Shown here: piece after piece, positions 12,801 through 24,800 of the stretch
How the letters are laid out: each line of letters opens with the position of its first letter
Numbering within the stretch: position 1 is the stretch's first letter
Origin: Eimeria necatrix
Lineage: Eukaryota > Apicomplexa > Conoidasida > Eucoccidiorida > Eimeriidae
Assembly (NCBI RefSeq): GCF_000499385.1
Contig: NW_013652461.1
Span: 62,001 to 126,000 of the forward strand
Length of the DNA: 64,000 nucleotides
Direction: 5' to 3'
Made by a program: the position numbers and the translations under genes
Notes under the pieces: generated by a model
The model's database searches: none
What the model was told of the DNA's origin: nothing
The model's input: the letters and a program-made list of their open reading frames with translations, nothing else

Positions 12801-15800
12801 ACATCTACAAGATAACTTATTCAGGCTTACCTGGGGATGCAGCTCAATTCTATCTCCGTTCGTCAGCGTCAATGTTTTGCTGTCATCAAGAAGTGAATTC
12901 ATGCTTTCTACCCACGTCGTGTCAACTGGTCCATCAAGTACAACCCATCTACTGCATCTGCTTTGTAGCTGCACTTCGTTGCAGCATGTTCGAAGCAATG
13001 CTGAAAATACTCCATCGGTCCACTCGCGTGTAGTGGAGCTAAACCCGCCGTAGAGTTCTGAGCCGTCAAGTGACTTGGGATTGACAACGCATTTTTTGAC
13101 TCTGGGATACTCTGGTCCTGTAATTGACGCAGGCATTCCCTCGAAACTTGCCAACTGTTCTTACTAGCCACAAACGATTGTCTGTTCCTCATATTCGCTT
13201 TTGCAGCTGGAGTTAAACGACAAACTGCAGTTCAGACGAATGCACTTCGACGCCATGCAATCCTCGCTAAAGAAAACACGAGCTGACCTCGAGTACTGAG
13301 GTAGTTCAAAGCTTGCTCTAGAATGGACATCACTGTGGATTTGCCAGACAGAGTACTGCCAACAAGCATGTTTCCGTGTCGACTGTGCATGCATTGAAAT
13401 AACTGCTGCGCCTTGGTCATTTGACTCTCCACTCTGGTCCACCCGTTCCTCTCTACTGCCAACTCAATAGCTTCCCGGAGAACTTCTGATTCTCTCTGTA
13501 AAAGAAGCACAACACGGTTGCTGATCTTGCGAGGAGTTTCCCGGTGAAAAGAATACGCATTCTTATACGAGACTTACTTCAACAATATCATTTTCAGGGA
13601 ATAGATCCTTAACAAGAGAAAACAAAATTTCCAAGTCTTCTGGAACAGTTTTAGGGACAACCATGTCAAGGATGGCCAAAATCATGACAGCCTGCTCCGT
13701 CATGCTTTCATCCGCCTGACGCTTGACTTCTCCAGCCCTCTGCAGCGCTGCACGAATTGGACGAAGTCCAAAGTCGTAGTGGTCTTGCTTGCTTAGCTGT
13801 TGTGTCAATAATTGAAAGAGAGCAGTAGCTTTCCGCGACAGTGATCGGGCATTCTGCAGAGTCAGAGGAACATCACCACCTCAGGAAAAACCCTCATCAA
13901 ATGTGCTTTAGCATAACGCCCAAGCATCTGATTCCTCAGAACGTCCTGCTACTGACCTCAAATCCTTCTGACATTAGTAAAATTTCACATATTAGTGCAA
14001 CGTCTGGGCTCATCATGGCAACGGGGCGGAATAGGCTTTTCAAGTTGTCAGGCAGGTCTGCTCTGCCCCTGTAGCCTGGATTCATTGTGCTAAATATAGC
14101 ACAGCCAGTATCCAGGCGGACCCTCTGTCCCTCAAAAAAGAACTTGCGTTGCACGTGCTCATCCGGCGGTATTTCCCTGAACGAGTGCAAGAACACCATA
14201 TAGCGAGAGGGTCACGCGCCGCACATGCCATTGTGTATCTCAAGCTGCGTCGCATGAAGCACTTGCCTTAACGCGTTCTGAATAGTCGATATTTGCTGTG
14301 CAACTACGGAGAGAACCTCCAGGCCTATTCGGTTAAACTCGTCAAAGCAGCACCAAGCGCCGCTTTGGGCCAGCCCACTAAAGATTCGGCCCAGAGACAA
14401 GTAATCAAGTGCGTCCGAGCAGTTGAAAACAATAACAAATTTTGCCAGTGTTTTTCCAAGGTCCTTTACTGTTTCAGTCTTTCCTGAGAGAAAGAGCCAA
14501 AATTAAATACAGAATTTTTAGTATTTAGTATTCGGCACACGAAAACCATTTTAAGAAGTTTAACGATTTTCTGTAGAAATAGACGCAGTGGCAAGCAGTT
14601 TTTTCAGCCGATCCTATAATGCTGCAGCATTAGCGTACCGGTGCCTGCAGGGCCCTGGCATGATCCGCCCAATCTGCAGTGTAAGGCGAATGTAAGGGCC
14701 ATAAAGCATTGGTCTGTGAGAGGGGTTATGACCAGCCGACTGTAAATTCCTTGATACTCGTAGCCGTAGGGTGTCACTGTTTCTGTTTGGAGGCCCTGGC
14801 ACAGGAGCGTGCCCGAAAAGCCTGTTTGGTTGAAGGATGCCGGATTGCCGCCTGCATGAAAAAATGCAGATCGCTGGCGACGATGTGCACCATGCGTCAC
14901 TGGTCAAACAAACAGAGCCAAGGCCATATTAACCCCATTAAAAAGCTAAGAATCTGCGCCTGTTTCGTGAGGCTTTTACTTCTTTCAGCCTCAGAAATAT
15001 CCTCCCGTAGCTCCAGTCTAAGTTGTGAAGTCCACAAAAAGTGGTGTTCACTGTCACAACGGCTTTGAATCAATTTTTCCTGGATGAACAGCAGAGCAGT
15101 GAGCATTTAAAAGATCTCCTGCAGTGCTCGCTGCGTAGACCAAAAAGTAGTTCTCATCATACTGGTTTAGAAGATCTAATTGTTAAGGTCGTACATGCAC
15201 GTCGCGGTTGTGCACTTCAACAGTCACAAGCGCCTTCAGTTTCATTCGGTCTCTGTCATTTCCTGCTTTCTTCAGAAGCTCTGCCAGATGAAATAACTGC
15301 TTCGACTGGTGGCGCTTTAAAGTTTTCAGAGCGAATTTGTTGCCCTTGCTGAGCCGGCGGAGTGCACTCTCTGTCTCCATGGTCCTAATGGAGCAATTAG
15401 GTTTGAGGAAAAGTAGAAAATTCCCTGAGCCCTCATCTACCGCTACGGTAAATATTTAAAAATGCAATGTGTGTGCTCGAAACAACACGTTAGCTGTCTC
15501 ACCAAGTGATTTGGCAAGACGTAATGACCAGCTGGAAACAGTTATCTTTGATCCACTTGTCCTTCTTGCTTCCATGCGCCATGCTTTGCTGATGTACAGC
15601 TACTAGCTGTTTTTTTAAAGTGTCGTGCATTGAGCGTGTAAGCTGAGCAGAGCTTTCACAGTGGGACCATGAAATTTTCCACAAATCGTGGAAAATTACC
15701 GATCATGCGAGGCCTCCCTGGATGTGTGCTACTTATTAGAATTACCCGTACCTTGTTTAGCCATTGTTCTACACCCCCTTCAACAGATATCGGTCTTGGA

Positions 15801-18800
15801 ACAAGCTTGAGTCTCTCTCCTTCACACGATGTAAAGCCATCTGCTTCCCAGCATTTGTTTCCACGTCTTCCTGCAGTGGTTCCACAGGCCGTGTGAATCC
15901 TCGCTCAGTGTAGTAGAAAACAAAGGACTTGCATTCCTGATCAATGGAAGCAAATGCTTTGTAGCTGCCTTCTGAGGTCGATTGCACTACCGTACTGCCC
16001 TACCGGGTGCCACAAGATCAAGGGATTTTATTCCTTGGAAACACTTTTTGATGTAATTCTGAGCCTTCTCGGGGTCCCTCGCATCACCCAATATTTCAAG
16101 CATGTCAGAATTAGAAACGAAATAGAATCGAGGGAATTCCTGTCTGCAAACGAAAGACACAATAGACTGCAACATGTGCCATGGAAAATTCTTAATCAAG
16201 ATCCAGACACCATGCTGAACCATTGTGAAAGAAAATATGAAGAGCCCCTGGAAAACAGAAAATAAAAAATATTAGAAAGTGTGTTATGCGAAGAAACAAC
16301 ATGAGCACAGAGGGCGTCAGATCTCATCAAACGAACCTTTTCCTCTCCAGGTAATCATCGAGAGACTTTTGGATAGCTTCTAAATCATCATTCATAAGAC
16401 GGAGTTCCTCCTTTATGTTTGGTTGGCTGCAAGCATTGACCAGTGTGGAAGCCTGCTGAAAATTCAACAGCGTGTAAAAAAAGAGCCTATCTGTTCTATC
16501 GAATAGCGTCGCTTCCTGGGGCAGCAGTATGCGGATGTCTTCAGAACCTGTCATCTCGTAGACACAGAGGCAAAAATGCTTTTCTTGTCCACAGCAATGA
16601 GTCAAAGGGCACTTTTAAAGGCTCCATTTTTGTCCCCCTACCTCGAAAGACATTTTCAAGGTACGCCCATTGTCTTTGCACCTGTTGCAACAGCTCCAAA
16701 AGTTCCGCTATGACTGAAAGAGTAGACTCCCAATAGGTTACGATATCTTTGAAGGGGACATGAAACTGGTCGTTCTTAATGGTTGAAAGGCTCAGCAAAT
16801 GCTCCTCTAGCGTAGACAGAAGGTCTTCGTCTGTTTCGACCCGAAGCATGTTAGTCTTGTATGGCACAATTTTCAGCTCCAATGAGCTCCACACAGATAT
16901 AATTTCATTGAGTGCCGCCTCGATCTTGAATTCCTTTCTTGCTTCTTCAGTCAAACGGGAGACCAAATCTGTAAAAGATTACGCATAGGTTTTGCTTGTG
17001 CCATCAAGCCAGCGATTTGTTGAATTGCGTCAAGCGCGTTGCTTACAATAACAGGAGGGGCGCGTAACACATACCAGAACGACGCAGAAGCTCCAAATGA
17101 AACACAGACTTCAAAGTGAACTCCCGCGAACGCTGGTCAAATCCTTCGGCTACTTCCGCCTTGATCCGATCCCAGTGACGATCTCGAATTGCCTGAACAA
17201 GTGATGCATTTTTGCCCTTGTTAGGCGCTGTACTTGCTGCTGTGTACGTTATTTCAGAAGTTTACCTTTTGCGCACTAGAACCCAGAGGAACGTGGTCCC
17301 CACATTTAAAAATGGCTCAAGCAGCTTGTGTCAAGAAAAACAAGTTGATTATGCAGAGTGCTCACAGGGTCTAAGAGATTGGTCACGAGAGGCAATGCCT
17401 GTATCACTTGCTCTAGCTCATGCTGAATCCTTCTCCAAATAGGCCAATCCCTGCCCTCTTTGATTTTAAATAGACGGTTAAAAAACGCGTCGCCTTGTGC
17501 ATAAATCTCCGGAACATTTAATGAATAAAAGGGTTTGGAGCTCATTGACTCCCATGCTTCGTCCCAGTCGTTCTGAGGAGCACAATGCCATGGCATCGTA
17601 CTCTTGAGTACACAACTACATTCTTCGTAGAGGTGCTTTTTTTCCTGTAGTGCTAGTGAATTACTGTGTGCCTAATATAGGGCAAAGGCACTTACCTTCA
17701 GCGACCACACGTCCCACAACTTGTCGATATCACTTTCCATCTGTTCCAGGTCCCGGTTGCTGTGGTACTCAATCCCGAAAAACTCAAGAATCGGTGAAAG
17801 CTCCTCCCTGGAAGCAGCAAGCTTATTCAGGTCGGCCTTGAACCCCTCTAGAATCCCGAATGCTGTGGCGGCCTCAAATTTGAAACTTGATCCGTCAAAT
17901 GGCGCGGAGATCATAAATTGTTTAAAGAGGTCTGATGTCCTGCGAGCTAGGGAGGTGACAAGCATCTCGGCATCAATTTTCATGGCCTTCTTGGTCCTAA
18001 AGTAGGAAAAGAAGGACAAAAAGAAAACACCGTGCACGTATTCAAACAGAATCAATCGTTTCACACGTTATACGTTTGGGCAGAGAAGCACTTTGCTCAT
18101 GCATACACACTTAAAATATACAAGAAGCTCGTGCGTCTTTCATTTCATCAGAACTTTGCAGGACTGCTATTCAACCTTGTGGCAAACCTACCGGATAAGC
18201 ATGCTCTCTGCAGCGTCTAGTGCTGCCTGGAAGCCGTCAATTGCTGGCGCAAGCTTTTCCAGCTTCGCCGCTTCTTCTTCAGGCACATGAACTGAGCGTA
18301 GCGCAAATAACGTTTTATCTGTGTCAGTAAGGGTTGAGCCAGTAAAGCACAATGAGAGGGCTGAGGAATGTGGCGAAGCTACAGAATACGCAAAACTGTA
18401 GAGAAAGCTGTGTACTGTAGTCAAGGCATTCGACTTTATTTGAATCCGAGCAATTTCAAAGATTTGCATTCTGTGTCTGATTCAATGTCCTTAACTTATA
18501 CCTCGAAGCTCTCGAAGAGTAGAAAATTGCTCTTGAAGAGGCTTTATTCTGCCGCGTAATTCTGGCAACTTTTCTTTGCACAGACTGCACAGCTCAACTT
18601 GGCTTCTTATCTCTTCAGTATTAGTAGGAACTCGCTGCAGAATTTGGGTGTTCGCTGAACCACACACTCCGCTCTAAAATGCAAACACCTAACTTATCCA
18701 CATATTAAGAAGTCTCCGAGGAGAGGTTTTTCCCATTTATAGCTGTAGCAAAACATCTCAGGCTTCTATAACCACCTACACTCAATGTAGTCGAAGATCG

Positions 18801-21800
18801 CGTTTTGCTCCTTTCTTGCGCTGTCATGCAAATAAACAGTCAGGGCTGTTTGCTTCATGGAGCAATGTCCCAGCAAAGATTGCTTTAATTGTGTGAAGTC
18901 GGTTTCTAGGAAGCAAATAACCGTCTGCGGATTCGTGCACAACACGGCACGTATTTCCAGAAATCATATTGGCTGGTGAAACTCAAGAAGCGTGAGTACG
19001 CAGTCGCTTTCTGGCATATAAATATGTGCCCTACATTTGCTAGCGTGCTCACCTTCGATTCTTCCTGCTGTATGTCACTTTGATACTCTCCGTATTCCTG
19101 AATTGAGGAAACGACTACGTGTAATGGCTGTTGTGTGCTGTGAAGCAGGACGCTTAGGGCTTCTGCTGTTTCTCCAAGAAGGCACGAATAATTCGTACTC
19201 CACCACTTTAAACGCTCAAGAAGCTTGTGTGATGCACTCCCTATACAGCGTGACACCTGAAATAAGAGATGCGCAACGAAAGGCTTCCTTGTGTACGCCA
19301 ACCCAAGCATTCCAAGAGCCTGTACGCATTTCCTATGCATTTCCAATTGGCACCTGTGATGTTAACTTTTCGCATTCTTCGTCTGTCGCCAGTGCAGGAT
19401 ACCAGCCTTCGGTCTTCGTGTGCGATTCCTTCTCACCTGTACCGCACTCTAGAGGCTGGGGAGCTCAAAGTTAAACAACAACGATTTCATTCCACTCGCA
19501 TGCAAAAGTTATTCAACTTGGCCCTACTCAATTTCTCAATCAAGAAGAAACACAGCGGTACACGAACTACGGCAGCTGTGGATGAATCGTTCGAGTGTTT
19601 GTATATTGCTTTCAACGGCTAGGGCACAACACAACCTGTTTGGCGTTGAGGGCATAGTCGAAGCCTTACATGAGTCTCTGTAAAGGCACAGCAAATAAAA
19701 GTGGGAATATCCGGATGTGAATAGCATTTGTTCCGTTTGCATTATTTGTCGGGCTATTGATTGTGTTTGAGCTTTCCCCGCTCACACTGGTTCGAGAGCT
19801 TCGCATATCTTGGGTAGCTGGCTGATTACATGAACCGCATCGAAGCAAACTCCCATAATTGTTTTTTTCAGCTCTTCCATCGGTGGGTCGAATGCCATTA
19901 TGTTTCCACCTTCAACTCCCTTATCGGTATGCAGCACGGCAAAAACTCTCAACAGCGGAGATGCATCGATGGAATTACGCTTGCTTTCCTTCGGGTACAG
20001 TGCTGTCGCAAGTTCCTACGGCAAAAATCAAACAAACTGCATTTTTGCTGAGTCTGTTGAGCACCTGCTTCACCAGCCCTTGCTGCGAGCTGCATATTCG
20101 CTGCCTTTTCCCTACTTTTCAGCGACTAAAGTACGGAGATATTTAGCTTAAGTGCATGGCGTAGAAGCCGTGGGTTTGTCTGCCGTAAGCCCGAAGATAA
20201 GGCAGCCTTTCGGAAGCTCCATCTTACCTGCAAAGAGGATCGAACAACTCTTCGTAATGCCTCTCTCCATTCAACGTCTATTTTTTCAACAAATGAGGTC
20301 CATTCCTTCTGGATGTCTTTATTCTGCTCCTTGAATAGCTGCGCGTCATACACAGCTGTAGGCTAGGTTGAAACATGCAGATGTAGGTTATGTGGCGTTC
20401 TAAATCATAGTGTAGCAGTGAGTAGAGCTAATGCGGCCTTTTACCACTTCTTCGGCACTGCACAAGTTCGCCACATCACAGACTTTACTAAATGCACCTC
20501 TTCAGTGGCTTGAATAGTCTCCACGATTCTGCTGTGATAGTCTCTCAAAGTCAGTAGAGCAGATCTCTGCGTCTCCGCTTGTTGGCAAAGGAACCCTCCA
20601 AGTTCTCGCGTATTCTTTTTGTCAACCTCTATGATCCTGGAACGGGCTGCTGCCTCTATAAAGCTAGTAATCGCCGCCTTTGCATGGTGGAATCGGTTCA
20701 CTGATTCCCAGACTCCTTGGCAATCCCTCCAGGCGCCACGCACGAAAAACTCCTTGATACCCTATTCGAGAAAGCACGAAAGCACTTTGTTCGTCTGCCT
20801 TATGTCGTTTTGTCGGCCATTGAAGCGGGAACACGTGCAAACTCATTTCGGAAGCGTGTAGGTGTCCCTAATTAAATGTCATTACCTTAGAATTCCACGT
20901 CAGCTTCTGAATTCCCGGGGATATCTTTCTATCGAGCGCAGAAATGTGTTGTTGAAATAATCGTCGTTCCTCGGGCTGAGAGCATGCAATGCCAATTAAG
21001 TGGACCTTCAGAAGTCCGAAGAAGCACAAGTTGCTCCATCCCACTCATTAAATAACTTATCCATGAGCTCGTTGAAGCTCCATGAAAGTTTTCAGCATCG
21101 GGAACTAAAAATGTATGACGTATTTGCAATTTATTTCAGTATAGCGCTTGCCGCTAAACTTTCAAGTATTGTATTATAGGCCTTCACGATTCTTAAAACA
21201 TGTTGCTGAAGAAGAAACAAACGGTCCTGATGCCTCAAAAGCTCGAGAACAGCAAACGGAAGGCGGATGGTTTGGTCTTGCAGGATCTGCCAAAATCGAG
21301 CTTCTTGCAGGATACTGTGCAGCCGCTTGTCAAAATTAAGTTCTAGCCAGCCACCTGTAGAATTACACAGGTCAGAATTTGTTGAATCCGTACGCATCAG
21401 CAATGCTAAGGCAAGTGGTACATGGATGCATCATCGATGATGCCTCCGTGTACCCGGTGCTGTTTCGCTTCGGATGGTCATCCGGACGTTTTTTGGGCGG
21501 CACTGAATACGCTGTGGCAGTGGAAATACTGACCTCTTGATTTGGTAAGGATGCATATGTCGCAGCCAAACTGTGGGAGGTCAGATGTTTGACTGGCCTG
21601 ACCGGAGGGCATCAGTGTATCAAGGTCTTGTAGCCATTCCTGAAATGACTTTTCGATAAAATTCTGCAGAGCCCCATCAACAGTGCTTCAACAAGTAAAC
21701 TATGTTGAAGAAGGCAGCTTTCCATGAAACGCATGTATTCAGTTAGTCCCAAGTCGGCTCAACCACATAATTAGCGTGCGGCAGTGAGTATGCGCACATG

Positions 21801-24800
21801 CAGCAACGCCGCTACATTTTCGAAGAGTTCGAGAGTTTGTTCTGCTTCCTTTCCATCAGCGGGTAGAGCTATACTTCGGAGAGCGTGCAGCTGTCTCTGG
21901 ATATGAATAGCTGCTCCTCGGCACCAAAGTGCAGCTCCTGCCTTGCTAGGATGGAGTAGCTTAGTCAGCAGAAACGGAGCCCTATATTTCTTCAGATTAT
22001 CGAACTGTCTTTTGATGGCTAATAATGACTGCAATGAACGCATCCATAAACTAGCAGAGCAGGCGAAAAAAGTCAACCTTGTTTACTAGTTCGATGTGGC
22101 CAAACCAGTATTGCGCTTCTGTTCAGGTAAACCAAGCTAAACCCCCAAGCAATTTGATTGGCAACATTTCGAAGTTACAAACGCAGCAAATTCTTGCCTG
22201 CGAAAAAAGTTTCCATACGTCTCCTGCCTTTTTTTCCAAAAATCTTTGAACTTTTGGCCTTTTGGCGAGAAGTTTGAACCCGTCGTAGATCTCACATGCT
22301 TCCTCAACGGTAGCGACTCTCTTAAAAGCAGTCGCAATAACATTTGTGTACATGCATTCCTGGTCGCGAACCTAATATTATGCATGAGGGGACAAGACCC
22401 TTCGTAACAGAAATATCAAAGGTCGTTCCCAGTCAAGCCTAGCTTCATATCTACATGCCGCTGCTCACTAATGCGGCTACCCGCCCGCAGACGCAGGCCA
22501 AGCGTCAAAAATAGGATGTTATCTAACCTGTTCTTTGAAAAGAGCGTATTCAGTGTGCCAGTTTGTAGCCTTCACTTGAAGGACGTTACGTCCCATTGCA
22601 CGCAACCTTGAAAGGGTTTTACCAAAAGCTTCTTGCAAGTCGCGTATGCTGCTGCGAAGAGCTTCCGTTTGGAAGGCGCCAAAGAATGGGAGGTTACATG
22701 AGAGGGTATTTTGTTGCGGAGCGACACTATAATATCCCTCCTGAATGCTGTCTCTCTCCTCCTGTTGCTTTGCCTGATAAGAGGGATGGAATTGAAGCTG
22801 GGCCTGGCAGACATCTAGAAGGTCACTACATCGCTGCACGAAGGCATCGCTCTACAATGCAGATTCACAGAGCAGCAAACACCCAGCCTGTCAGCACACT
22901 GAGCTGGGCCTCCGCATTGTTCTACAATGCAGATTTAGAAGGCAGTAAGTGCCCAGAATATCACCGAACAATGTGGCGATCTCTTTCACGGTACTCTCGC
23001 CGCATCAGCCCTTTGGAGAGCTTGAGGCCAGTTAACTTACCTCGGCGAATGCAGCGCCATCTGCGAACTCCCAACAGCACGAAGCCCTCCCTTCAGCCTT
23101 GATTAATGCAGAGAGGTGACTGAAAATTTTGTTGAGAGCAAGGCCGCATTGGACGGCGTTTTGCAGGCTCTTCATTGGCTCTTCCACGTCTCCTACCCAC
23201 ATAGAATCGACATTTACTGAGGCTTGCCCACGCCGAATAACTTCGCCAGCGATGTTACGCAAAAGTCCTGAAGAAAGCCGGTGGGCGCACTAACAGAACT
23301 GAGCTTTTTCAGATTATTAGTCTATAGCGCCTCAACCTTAGCAAAGAGTAAATCACGAAGTTCTAAACGCGTCAGGATTAGTTAAAGGATTCTGTTGTGC
23401 AAATTAGAAGGGCCTTCCTGGTTACCACCAATTCTGTCTGGAGTCGTATAATACTTGCTATGTGTAGCAACTATTCGGACCGCCATGAGCAGCTTCGTCG
23501 CTGCTGCAGGTATTTGGTGGGACTCCGCTTCTCGTAAAGCCTGGCATGGTCCCCGCAGCACCTCCAAGAACTTCAAATTTTCGGCAGCTTGACTTGCAGC
23601 TGCAAGCACCTCTTGTTGGACAGCTCTGCAGAGACAAGCACGTAAAATTCTTGAAGATAACGGCATACGTATGTTGGCTGCATTGCAGAATCGTTCTAAT
23701 GGAATGCTAATGGCAGGTCCTTCAGGGCACATACTGGAACTGCATGACGTATGCCGACTTCGCAGCGTCGAGTATCTTGAGGGCGGATTGGAGTGATGGC
23801 TCCTGAAACTGTCTTAAGAGTGAGCTCAAATTCTGTGCATACTCAGTCCACCTCTGGATTTCCCCGAGATGCCCTGAGTCGATCGCTCCCTCTGATCCCT
23901 CCTGAGAAAAAGGAGATTGATTACAGAACGCTCTCTGAGGCTCAGCTGGGAGTTTGGAAAGCTAAAAGGCGCAAGCAACTACGCTACTCGGGATATGGCG
24001 TGCCTACGCGAAAGAAAACCACTAATGGGACGACCTGACTATAGATGCACCTGGAGCGCCAATGTTTCCTTCACCTGCCGTGTCCACGATGCTGCCAGTG
24101 CCTCCAGGCGTTGAACAAGGTCACGATCACGCAGGCATGCAGCGACATCTGTTAGGTCTTCAAGTGGGAGGACAAGCGTTGCGCAGCCCTGGGCACGATG
24201 AACTATGTCCGTCATTCGGCTAACATAGTTACTCAGCTGCGAGCACAGCTCATGTAGTGATTTGTTCCTTGCATTATTCAAGTCATTATTCTGTCATTTT
24301 TCCAGCAAATGCATTAATACTTGTCCTACTATTTGCTTGCAGCCATTGTGCGATACCAGTATTTCATCTTACTCTTTTCAAGACTTCCTTCTTAAAACTT
24401 TGCGGCCATGCGTGATTTTGTCCAAGAACGGGTATGTACACCCCACGAATAAATGCGACCACGCCTTCAAGAACGCCACCGTGGAACGAGACACATAGCA
24501 GTTGCTCCTCCGGAGCGTCTCGTTTCACCTTTGAAGCATCCCGCTTACTGACGAACACGAGTGCACTTGCACTTTCCTGCTGCACACCGCCGTGCTGCAG
24601 CATAGGGCCAGCGCAATGTACAGGAAGTTCATCGCTGAACATAAGCCGCGAGAGACCCCACCTTTCAGCCGTAGATCCATCTTCCTCGCTACCTCTAGGA
24701 AGAGGTGGGCGAGGGCGCCTGCTCATCCACAAAAACCAACGCTGCCGCTCTTTAGAGTTGCAAAATTTCGCGAATTCCTTCGTGTGGTCCGGTGTCCAGT

